The notes under the pieces: model-generated
Told to the model about the DNA's origin: nothing
What the model saw: the letters and a program-made list of their open reading frames with translations, nothing else
The model's database searches: none
Program-made: the position numbers and the translations under genes
Shown: piece by piece, positions 24,321-32,358 of the stretch
Layout of the letters: the number at the start of each line of letters is the position of its first letter
Position numbering within the stretch: the first letter of the stretch is position 1
Origin: Pseudoalteromonas luteoviolacea NCIMB 1942
GTDB taxonomy: Bacteria > Pseudomonadota > Gammaproteobacteria > Enterobacterales > Alteromonadaceae
DNA length: 64,000 nucleotides
Assembly (NCBI RefSeq): GCF_001625595.1
Contig: NZ_AUXT01000210.1
Coordinates: 1-64,000 of the forward strand
Reading direction: 5' to 3'

Positions 24321-26432
24321 TTGCAGTTTATTGCACTTACGTCGATTGGTATCGAGAATTTATTAGTTGAAGAGCTTCAATCTTTCGAAATTAAAGTAAC
24401 TAAGCAAAGTATTGGTTCAGTGCGTTTTGATGCTGATAATTTAACAGCACAAAAGTTCTGTATGATGACACGCTACTCAACACGCGTAATGTTGCTGATT
24501 GATGAGCACGAAGATATTAAAAATAAAGATGACCTATATAAATTTGCACGATTTCAGGGCTGGCAGGAATGGTTTGGTCCTAAGCAAACATTTGCTGTTG
24601 AGTTTAATGGCACCAACAAAGAGCTGAAAAACAGTCAGTTTTCTGGACTTGTTATTAAAGATGCTGTTGTAGATTATTTCCAAGATCTATATGAACAACG
24701 TCCTTCCGTTGATAAGCAAGATGCCAACGTTCGCATCATTGCAAAGCTAAATAAACAGAAACTCGCTTTATACCTTGATTACTCAGGCCCAAGGTTGTCA
24801 AATCGCGGTTATCGAACCAAGCAGGGCAAAGCACCTATTCGTGAACATTTAGCGGCTGCATTAGTAACTCGCAGTGGTTGGTTAAATGACACATCTAAAC
24901 CACTTTTTGATCCTTGTTGCGGCTCAGGTACATTGTTAATTGAAGCTGCGAGTATGGCATTGAAATTGCCAACTAACCTAAATAAAGCTTTTGCTTTTAA
25001 AAGACTTCCTAGTTTCAGAGAAGCAAAATTTAAAGAACTGCAACAAACACTTAAAGCTGAAAAAAATGAGTCGAAATTGTGGCTAATTGGACACGATATT
25101 GATACGAAAGTCATCGAAACAGCACAATCGAACGCTAATCGAGCTGGCTTAGGTGAGCAAATTCAATTTAAAGTTGCTGATGCGGGCAAGTTACAATCAG
25201 TCGCTAAGCGTCCTGGAACCGTTTTAAGCAACTTACCTTACGGTGAGCGCCTTGGTTCAATGGCTGAACTAATTAGTTTATACCGTAATATGGGCGCAAG
25301 CTTTAAGAAACACTTCCAAGACTGGAATGCGGCACTTTTGGGGACTGACGATGAACTGTTCAGGCTGCTTAAACTTGCGTCTAAAAAGCGATATAAGTTT
25401 AAAAATGGCCCGATTGATGTGACATTGTATCTTTATGAGTTAAATGAGAAACAAGTTGCTCAAAATCAGCAAGCGTCCGAACTGCACTATGAGCAATCTC
25501 GTGCTTTTGCAAATCGATTAAAGAAAAACAAACAAGGCCTTAAGAACTGGCTTAAAAAAGAGTCGGTATATGCTTACAGATTGTATGATGCGGATATTCC
25601 GGAATACAATGTTGCCGTTGATGTGTACGGTGACAACGCGGTTATTTTTGAATATGCAGCACCTAAAGAAATCAATGCAGACGTTGCGGACAAGCGTTTA
25701 CAGGATGTTATTTCGCTAACAGCTGAAACATTACAAATTTCTCCAAGCAATCTTGCTGTTAAAGTTCGTAAGAAACAACGCGGCGATGAACAATATACTT
25801 CTTATGAAAAGCAAAACCGTTCACAAGTTATTGAAGAGTTTGGCGCGAAATTTAAAGTTAACTTGTATGACTACCTCGACACGGGTCTGTTTTTAGATCA
25901 TCGATTAGCACGCCGCTTTATTCAGCAAAATGCGCAAGACAAGCGGGTACTGAATTTGTTTGCATACACAGGCACAGCGTCAGTACATGCGGCGTTAGGT
26001 GGTGCGAAAGCTGTGACAACAGTTGATATGTCAAAGACTTATTTAAAGTGGGCTGAAGAAAACTTTGCTTTGAATAACCTTAAAAACCCTCGTTTTAGAT
26101 TTGAACAAGCGGATTGTCTTAAATGGTTAGAACACGCGAAAGGTCAATATGATTTGATCTTTCTAGATCCACCGACGTTCTCTAACTCCAAGCGAATGAA
26201 AGATGTATTTGATGTGCAAAGAGATCACATTCAATTATTGACTTGGGTAAAGAATATCTTGAGTCCGGACGGCGTACTTTTGTTCTCTAATAACAAACGC
26301 GGTTTTAAGATGGACGAAGTTGCTTTAATGGGATTAGGTTTGAAGGCAGTGAATGTTTCTACGCAAACGTTGTCACCAGATTTCAAGCGTAATAAGCAGA
26401 TCCACAACAGCTGGCTAATTACCCATGGTTAA
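24321..26432 (+). CDS. rlmL: 23S rRNA m2G2445 / m7G2069 methyltransferase RlmKL
   Basis: Bifunctional enzyme that modifies two 23S rRNA guanines and unwinds the target helix during 50S assembly. The 703 residues contain a THUMP domain (about 45-155), the RlmL methyltransferase (about 160-390; FDPCCGSGTLLIEAA near 195 and catalytic NLPYGER at about 305) and the RlmK methyltransferase (about 460-700; VLNLFAYTGTASVHAA near 543, DPPTFSNSKRMKDVFDV near 615). The start is TTG 24321, matching the family N-terminus (MQFIALTSIGIENLL). Its last 8 bases overlap the glutaredoxin-like gene, and uup follows, forming a tightly packed ribosome-related operon. Confidence 0.96.
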   Translation: MQFIALTSIGIENLLVEELQSFEIKVTKQSIGSVRFDADNLTAQKFCMMTRYSTRVMLLIDEHEDIKNKDDLYKFARFQGWQEWFGPKQTFAVEFNGTNKELKNSQFSGLVIKDAVVDYFQDLYEQRPSVDKQDANVRIIAKLNKQKLALYLDYSGPRLSNRGYRTKQGKAPIREHLAAALVTRSGWLNDTSKPLFDPCCGSGTLLIEAASMALKLPTNLNKAFAFKRLPSFREAKFKELQQTLKAEKNESKLWLIGHDIDTKVIETAQSNANRAGLGEQIQFKVADAGKLQSVAKRPGTVLSNLPYGERLGSMAELISLYRNMGASFKKHFQDWNAALLGTDDELFRLLKLASKKRYKFKNGPIDVTLYLYELNEKQVAQNQQASELHYEQSRAFANRLKKNKQGLKNWLKKESVYAYRLYDADIPEYNVAVDVYGDNAVIFEYAAPKEINADVADKRLQDVISLTAETLQISPSNLAVKVRKKQRGDEQYTSYEKQNRSQVIEEFGAKFKVNLYDYLDTGLFLDHRLARRFIQQNAQDKRVLNLFAYTGTASVHAALGGAKAVTTVDMSKTYLKWAEENFALNNLKNPRFRFEQADCLKWLEHAKGQYDLIFLDPPTFSNSKRMKDVFDVQRDHIQLLTWVKNILSPDGVLLFSNNKRGFKMDEVALMGLGLKAVNVSTQTLSPDFKRNKQIHNSWLITHG

Positions 26433-26679
26433 AGTGGCCTTGTATTACACACCGGGGTGTCATTTATGTGAAGAAGCGCTATCGTTAGCGCTTTGTTGCG
26501 TTCGTGAAAGTGATATTCTTCATCAAGATATTTTGGAGAGTGAGGCTTTGGTTGAAAAATTTCAAACCTCAATCCCAGTGTTAAAAAGTATAACAACTGG
26601 TAAATTGCTATATTGGCCGTTTACCCAACAACAAATTCAAGAGTTAGTACAAGAAGATGGATTTAATAAGAATAGCTAA
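26425..26679 (+). CDS. Glutaredoxin-like protein (DUF836 family)
   Basis: An 84-residue thioredoxin-fold protein of the glutaredoxin-like DUF836 family. The redox motif CHLC is at residues 12-15 (YTPGCHLCEEAL), followed by DILESEALVEKFQTSIPVL with the cis-proline typical of the fold. It has no signal peptide and would act in the cytoplasm; the partner is unknown. It overlaps rlmKL by 8 bases and uup by 23 bases, so translation of the three is coupled. The same gene sits between rlmKL and uup in other Alteromonadales and Vibrionales (recalled, not searched). Confidence 0.88.
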   Translation: MVKVALYYTPGCHLCEEALSLALCCVRESDILHQDILESEALVEKFQTSIPVLKSITTGKLLYWPFTQQQIQELVQEDGFNKNS

Positions 26680-28573
26680 AGCGCAACTTGCTTTTGGTTC
26701 TCATCCGTTATTAGACAATGCAGATGCTCTCATCGAAGCGGGTGAGCGTGTGTGTATTGTTGGTAGAAATGGTGCAGGCAAGTCAACCTTACTCAAAGTA
26801 TTAGACGGTCAAGTCGTGCTTGATGATGGTGAAATAAATAGATTAACTGGCTTAAAAGTTTCTCGATTGGAACAAGACCCACCTAAAGGCGCTGAAGGGA
26901 GCGTATTTGACTATGTGGCCAATGGTTTACCAGAAGTTGCTAGTTTACTTATTGAATATAATCACGTTAGTGAAGCTCTACAAACAGATCAATCTAACTC
27001 TTTGCTAAATCGCCTAGAGCGTCTATCAGCCAAAATCGAAGCGGCAGATGCTTGGCGATTTGAAAGTAGAATTAACTTAGTACTGAGCCAATTACAGCTG
27101 ACTGCGCAAATGCGTTTGGAAAAGCTATCGGGTGGTTGGTTGAGAAAAGTTGCGCTAGCAAAAGCACTTGTTGGTGACCCTGATTTACTATTGCTTGATG
27201 AACCCACTAACCATTTAGACATGGCGAGTGTCGAATGGTTAGAGTCGTTTTTAAAGGACTTTAAAGGTGGCATCGTATTTATTTCACACGACCGTGCCTT
27301 TATTAGAGCTGTAGCAACACGTATTCTCGATTTAGATCGAGGCAAGTTAATATCTTATCCTGGAAACTACGCTAAATACCTAGAGCAAAAAGCGCATGAC
27401 CTCAAAGTTGAAGAAACCCAGAATGCGCTTTTCGATAAGAAGTTAGCTGAAGAAGAGGCGTGGATACGTCAAGGCATTAAAGCACGTAGGACGCGTAATG
27501 AAGGGCGAGTTAGAGCGCTTAAAGCCTTGCGTGTTGAACGCAAGCAGCGAGTTGAGCAAGTAGGTAAAGCAGATTTTAACATTGAATCGGCAGAACGCTC
27601 AGGGAAGCTCGTATTTGAAGCTAACTTCGTTAACCATGCGTTTCAAGACAAACCTATCGTTAAAGATTTTTCGACTCTGGTTATGCGTGGTGACAGAGTA
27701 GGGTTAGTCGGTCCAAATGGTATAGGTAAAACAACGCTGTTAAAGCTGTTATTCGGTAAACTTTCTGCTGACAGCGGCAAAATTAAACAAGGTGTCAATA
27801 TTGAAGTTGCCTACTTTGACCAATATAGAGAAAAGTTGGATGAAGAGATGACCGTGCAAGACAATGTTGCCGAAGGAAAACAAGAAGTTTCTATTGGTGG
27901 ACGTAGCAGGCATGTATTGGGTTACTTACAAGACTTCTTATTTCCACCAGCAAGAGCAAGAACGCCTGTTAAAGCACTGTCTGGCGGTGAGAAGAACCGT
28001 TTATTATTAGCAAAATTGTTTTTGAAGCCTTCGAATGTACTCGTTCTCGATGAACCAACCAATGACTTGGATATCGAGACCCTAGAGTTATTAGAAGACA
28101 TCATCACACAGTATCAAGGTACAATATTAATCGTTAGCCACGATCGTGAATTTATCGATAACACCTGTAACAGTGTTTGGGCATTCGAAGGGGATGGTGT
28201 TGTCACTGAAATAGTCGGTGGTTACAGTGACTTTGAGGCCTATAGAGAGAACAAACTCGCTCAGCAAAAAGCACTAGAAAAACTAGACAAAGAGAAGAAA
28301 GCTGAGCCAGTAGCTAAGAGAGAGACAAATAAGAACAAATCAAGCAAGTTAAGTTACAAATTAAAACTTGAATTAGAAGGCTTGCCAAGTAAAGTAGAGG
28401 AACTTGAGGCTGCTCTAGAGAGCCAGCAAGAATTAGTTAACTCTCCTGAGTTCTTTAAACAGGACTCTGAAGTAACACAGCAAGCGTTGAACCAATTAGC
28501 AGAACTAGAGTCAAAGCTCGAAACCGCGTTTGAACGCTGGGAAGAATTAGAAGCTTTACAGAATCAGCAGTAA
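26657..28573 (+). CDS. uup: ABC-F ATPase Uup
   Basis: Soluble ABC-F protein with two ATPase domains that acts on ribosomes or replication/recombination intermediates; loss in E. coli raises transposon precise excision. The 638 residues show Walker A motifs GRNGAGKS (36-43) and GPNGIGKT (352-359), signature LSGGW (157-161, typical for Uup) and LSGGE near 445, Walker B LLLLDEPTNHLD (177-188) and VLVLDEPTNDLD, the arm/linker between the domains, and a C-terminal coiled coil (about 565-638) used for DNA binding. The start overlaps the glutaredoxin-like gene by 23 bases. Confidence 0.96.
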   Translation: MDLIRIAKAQLAFGSHPLLDNADALIEAGERVCIVGRNGAGKSTLLKVLDGQVVLDDGEINRLTGLKVSRLEQDPPKGAEGSVFDYVANGLPEVASLLIEYNHVSEALQTDQSNSLLNRLERLSAKIEAADAWRFESRINLVLSQLQLTAQMRLEKLSGGWLRKVALAKALVGDPDLLLLDEPTNHLDMASVEWLESFLKDFKGGIVFISHDRAFIRAVATRILDLDRGKLISYPGNYAKYLEQKAHDLKVEETQNALFDKKLAEEEAWIRQGIKARRTRNEGRVRALKALRVERKQRVEQVGKADFNIESAERSGKLVFEANFVNHAFQDKPIVKDFSTLVMRGDRVGLVGPNGIGKTTLLKLLFGKLSADSGKIKQGVNIEVAYFDQYREKLDEEMTVQDNVAEGKQEVSIGGRSRHVLGYLQDFLFPPARARTPVKALSGGEKNRLLLAKLFLKPSNVLVLDEPTNDLDIETLELLEDIITQYQGTILIVSHDREFIDNTCNSVWAFEGDGVVTEIVGGYSDFEAYRENKLAQQKALEKLDKEKKAEPVAKRETNKNKSSKLSYKLKLELEGLPSKVEELEAALESQQELVNSPEFFKQDSEVTQQALNQLAELESKLETAFERWEELEALQNQQ

Positions 28574-28581
28574 GGATTGAA

Positions 28582-30318
28582 ATGAAATATTCACTTTTAG
28601 CCGCCAGTATCGGTTTGTGCTTTTCAGGGCAGCTGTTTGCTGTCACTTATGATTTAACCGAACTACCAACGAATGAAAAAACAAAGCATACCTATATCAT
28701 GGATGCGAATGAGTCCGGCACGATAGTTGGTCGCTCAACAGAATTATTCAATCTGCCAATCGATGTAAGTTACATTGATATTGATGACAGTGGTATCAAG
28801 AGTGCGTATGACACTTGGAAACGAAACATAGAGCTTCGCGATGAAACTATCGACTTTACACTTGAGCAGATCAAAAATGATAACGCAGCTGCGACAAACG
28901 CTGATGCCAATTTATTCATGCGTAACTTCCTCGCAGCACGGGCTGGCAGTGCAGAGTACCAAAAGTTAAATTCAGGTATTGCCTCAATCTTTACAGCTAC
29001 GACCGCTGGTGAAAAAGTATTATTTGATGCTAACCGAGGCTATACAAATAACGAACTATCTCGTTCAACAATTCAGTTGTTAACAGCGGTTGCGTCTGAC
29101 GGTACTGCCGTTGGTTGGGGGACTGCACCATACGACCAAATTCAATTCAGGAAGAAAGACGAAAATGAAGACACAACTTTTTTCCAAAGAGCGCATTCAT
29201 CACGCGCTGTATTGATAAAGCCAAGCGGCGAAATCATGGAATTACCAGCTAAGTTTTCAGATGATTATGGTAGTTACACTATTGCGACAGATATTAAAAA
29301 GTTAGATGATGGCGCTTACCTTGTTGTCGGTCAAAGTGCTGTAAGTGTTGAAAAAGACGCCCAAGACCGATTTAATGATAACTGTAAAAATGAAGATGAG
29401 CCAACCGCTGTATGTGCATGGGAACTACAAAATGCTGGGTACTACGATCTGCGTGCCTATCAATGGAAGCTTGATGCCAACTTTAATATCATTGACTCAG
29501 ACACGAATGAATTGGGGATTGGCTTAACTCGAAACGATGACGAAGAACGTATCCATATTAGTTCTGCGCTAGCCGTTAACAATGCGGGTATTGCAATCGG
29601 TAATTCTAATACGCGTGAAGGGGAGGACTTCATCGTTAGACAGCGAGCTGGTTATTACCAGAGCGGCACTTTTAAACCTGTGGTTGACCATGACAAAGGC
29701 TATGAGTCTAGTAGAGCTGTTGCTATAAATGATAATAACATTGTTGTTGGTTATCGCATGGATGAGTTCACTATTGGTACCAACTCTAACGTAAAGGGTT
29801 ATTACTACGAGATTGACACTTCGAAGTATGTGGAAATTGAGTCCTTCTACGAAGGTTCGGATATGTATGTTAGAGATATCAACAATGCGGGGCAAATTAT
29901 TGGTCAAGCAGAGGTTGAAAAGAACGTTGCATCTCCAAGAAGAGAGGCGTTTCTGTTTGATAAAGTTACTGGCAAGCTAAACAACGTCAATGACCTGCTA
30001 CCATGTAAGAGTGCCGAGTTCCCATATGATGTTTCTGAAGCGATTAAGATTACTGAAAATGGTAACATTTACGCAATCGCTACTAAGACAGTCAACAGAA
30101 AAGATGCGCTAGGCAATAATATGAAAGACAGTAATGGCAATGACGAATTCGAGTCAGTAGCTATTCCAGTTCTTTTGATCAGAAATAATAATGGTACTCC
30201 AGCAGAGTGTGCGCCTGATGAAGCTGAAACTTACGAACGTGGCTCAGCATCATTTGGTATGCTTAGTTTACTGGCCGCACCTTTGGTCATGTTAAGAAGA
30301 CGCAGAAAAGCGAAATAA
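28582..30318 (+). CDS. DUF3466 family surface protein with GlyGly-CTERM-like tail
   Basis: A 578-residue exported protein of the DUF3466 family, unknown function. Signal peptide 1-20 (LLAASIGLCFSGQLFAVT). The body contains repeated short motifs of the type VAINDNNIVVGY, DINNAGQIIGQA, LAVNNAGIAIGN and MDANESGTIVGR, the N-(N/D)-x-G-x-x-x-G pattern of HAF-like repeats, suggesting a beta-propeller. The C-terminus GSASFGMLSLLAAPLVMLRRRRKAK has a small-residue patch, one hydrophobic span and an arginine cluster, like GlyGly-CTERM tails processed by rhombosortase and sent through type II secretion. It starts 8 bases after uup. Its 3' terminator is split by an IS element. Confidence 0.83.
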   Translation: MKYSLLAASIGLCFSGQLFAVTYDLTELPTNEKTKHTYIMDANESGTIVGRSTELFNLPIDVSYIDIDDSGIKSAYDTWKRNIELRDETIDFTLEQIKNDNAAATNADANLFMRNFLAARAGSAEYQKLNSGIASIFTATTAGEKVLFDANRGYTNNELSRSTIQLLTAVASDGTAVGWGTAPYDQIQFRKKDENEDTTFFQRAHSSRAVLIKPSGEIMELPAKFSDDYGSYTIATDIKKLDDGAYLVVGQSAVSVEKDAQDRFNDNCKNEDEPTAVCAWELQNAGYYDLRAYQWKLDANFNIIDSDTNELGIGLTRNDDEERIHISSALAVNNAGIAIGNSNTREGEDFIVRQRAGYYQSGTFKPVVDHDKGYESSRAVAINDNNIVVGYRMDEFTIGTNSNVKGYYYEIDTSKYVEIESFYEGSDMYVRDINNAGQIIGQAEVEKNVASPRREAFLFDKVTGKLNNVNDLLPCKSAEFPYDVSEAIKITENGNIYAIATKTVNRKDALGNNMKDSNGNDEFESVAIPVLLIRNNNGTPAECAPDEAETYERGSASFGMLSLLAAPLVMLRRRRKAK

Positions 30319-30389
30319 TAAAAAATGCCCTTAGTAGGCAATGATGATCTATTAAGAAAATGATCAGTTGACCAATCCAAAAGGCCATG

Positions 30390-30425
30390 AAAAATCCGTA
30401 ATTAGTTTTCTGATTACGGATTTTT
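30390..30425 (+). promoter_or_regulatory. Hairpin just upstream of the transposase start (copy 2)
   Basis: A 13-bp stem (30390-30402 with 30413-30425) ends two bases before the transposase ATG at 30428. The stem arms are unchanged between the two copies while the loop differs, which suggests the structure was kept while the element was active. Confidence 0.6.
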
Positions 30426-30427
30426 TT

Positions 30428-31774
30428 ATGGCAAATACTTATTTTTTCAACGATATTATCGATGATTCATCACTAGAGTTCATGTTGTGAACAGTTGGCT
30501 CAACTGTCTACATTTTGTGAACACATTTCTGTTGAGTGGGTTGCACAGGCAGCAGAATTATCAACTAAAGCGACAATCAGGAGACGCAAACTTCCCAGCG
30601 ATATGGTGCTTTGGTTAGTGGTTAGTATGGCATTCTTTCGCAATGAACCTATTGCTGAAGTGGCAAGGCGATTAAATATTTGTGCCGAAGGCTTAGCAGA
30701 TAAAAATTGCTAGCCAAAAGTGCTTTAACTGAAGCGCGCAACAGACTTGGTAAAAATGCAATATTATTGCTTTTTAAGCTATGTAGCCATAAATGGGGAT
30801 GAGAGCGTTACTCGCAAGATAGCTGGAATGGACTACAAGTATTCGCTGTTGATGGTGCTCTATTCAGAACATATGGCAATGATGAATTAAGAGCGCATTC
30901 TGGCAGTGGTAATACAAGCACAAATAGACACCCCCTTTCCAGTGCTTCGATTCGTCACACTCATGAATGTAGGCTCTCATGTTATCGTTGATGGCGCTAT
31001 TAGTCCTTATCGCAAAGGCGAAACCCCGTTAGCCAAGAGTTTCATGGAGCAACTGCCAGATAACTCAGTCACACTATTAGATAAAGGGTTCTATGGCGCA
31101 GGTTTATTACTTATTATCAACCCATTGGGAGATAATTGCCACTGGCTGATACCTGCTCGTAAAGGACTAAAATACACCTTGCTTGATGAACATGACAGCA
31201 ACGACAAGCTTCTCGAAATGAATGTATCCCCTTAGGCCAGAAAGAAAAACCCGGATTTACCAAACAAGTGGCAAGTTAGAGCGGTTACGTACAAATTGAC
31301 GGAAAAGATAAAACCGTTTTTACCTCACTGCCTAGAGGTGAATTTAGCGCGAACGACATAGCCAACTTATATCATGAACGGTGGAAAATAGAGCAGGGTT
31401 ACCGCAATATAAAATCATCCATACAACATAATGCGATTACGCTAAGGAGTAAGGCAGTTGAGCTTGTGTATTAAAAGTTGTGAGGGTTGATATTGGGGTA
31501 CAACTTAGTCAGGAGAGAAGCGAGCTTAGCAGCAGTATCACACAAAAGAGCATCGAACGAGATAAGCTTCAAATATGTATGTAAATTCTTTGGAAGTCAG
31601 TTTAAAGTGATGGCGAATGCTCTCTTTAGGCAATACACCCAAGCGTTTAGCTGCACTTAGAGGGGACTTAAAGTACTCTTTAAAGAAAAATGCCCTAGGC
31701 CATTTAGACCTAGGGTCGTTAAGATGTATACAAGCCGTTACCCTGTTAATCGCAAAGCCGATCCTCTAAAGTGA
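30428..31774 (+). pseudogene. IS4-family transposase, broken (copy 2)
   Basis: Begins MANTYFFNDIIDDSSLE at ATG 30428 but stops at once because of a 16-bp insertion. The frame resumes at 30495-30713 (IS4 N-terminal domain), is lost by a one-base deletion near 30704, and can be read again at 30906-31235 (DDE core, with LDKGFYGAGLLL). A stop at about 31230, and a CAA-to-TAA change near 31470, break the remainder. The YREK segment survives (YHERWKIEQGYRNIK). The region retains the 38 codons deleted in copy 1 and is thus the better guide to the original protein. Confidence 0.9.
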
Positions 31775-31845
31775 ACAGCATTGCCTTTGTAGAGCCTTTT
31801 TTATTTCCGTAAATTACTTTAAACCACAAGTAATTCAACAGTATC

Positions 31846-32358
31846 TTAATCTACCTGATTACGCGCTTCCCACGCTTTATTGACTGAGCGTCTCCACAAG
31901 TAATCAATGCCAAAAAAGCCAATTACAGCTGCAATACAAGCGCAGATAAGTGAGCCGACTATAAATGCAGGGCCAATAGTCGAGATACTTTCGCTTAACC
32001 ATGCCCACGTCGGTTCGAAATGAAAGGGCTGTAACTCTTGACCAAGCGCAAAAACGCCGACAAGATAAGAGCAATAAAAAATAGGTGGCATTGTCAGTGG
32101 GTTAGTTATCCACACAAGTGCTATCGACAAGGGTAGATTAACTCTAAACGGTATGGCAAGGGCAGCCGCAAGTACCATTTGAAAAGGAACAGGGATGAAC
32201 GCAAAAAATAGTCCAACTGAAAAGGCACCTCTGGCTGAACGTCTGTTTAAATGCCAAAGGTTCGCATCATGCAATAAATTTCCAAATATCTTTAACGATT
32301 TTTGTTCTTTGATCTTATTGTGATCAGGTAAAAAGCGTTGGATCGTTTTCTTCGCCAT
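31846..32358 (-). CDS. DUF2062 domain-containing membrane protein
   Basis: A 170-residue inner-membrane protein of the DUF2062 family, unknown function. It opens MAKKTIQRFLPDHNKIKEQKSLKIFGNLLHD, then LWHLNRRSARGAFSVGLFFAFIPVPFQMVLAAALAIPFRVNLPLS and WITNPLTMPPIFYCSYLVG, all typical of the family, followed by two C-terminal spans. I use ATG 32358 because it gives the family N-terminus; a TTG three codons upstream is possible. It is divergent from comEC and the two coding ends nearly meet or overlap. The neighbour comEC-msbA-lpxK suggests an envelope role, which is only contextual. Confidence 0.88.
   Translation of the reverse strand: MAKKTIQRFLPDHNKIKEQKSLKIFGNLLHDANLWHLNRRSARGAFSVGLFFAFIPVPFQMVLAAALAIPFRVNLPLSIALVWITNPLTMPPIFYCSYLVGVFALGQELQPFHFEPTWAWLSESISTIGPAFIVGSLICACIAAVIGFFGIDYLWRRSVNKAWEARNQVD

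Larger units (their letters stand above)
30339..31783 (+). mobile_element. IS4-family insertion sequence, copy 2 (decayed)
   Basis: Same element as at 5963-7276, opposite orientation. Ends CAATGATG (30339) and CAGCATTG (ending 31783). Flanking 10-mers CCTTAGTAGG and CCTTTGTAGA agree at 8 of 10 positions, an eroded target duplication, so this copy looks older than copy 1. At 1445 bp it keeps the 114 bp missing from copy 1 but carries a 16-bp insertion at about 30481-30496. The ancestral element was therefore about 1429 bp. Confidence 0.9.
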
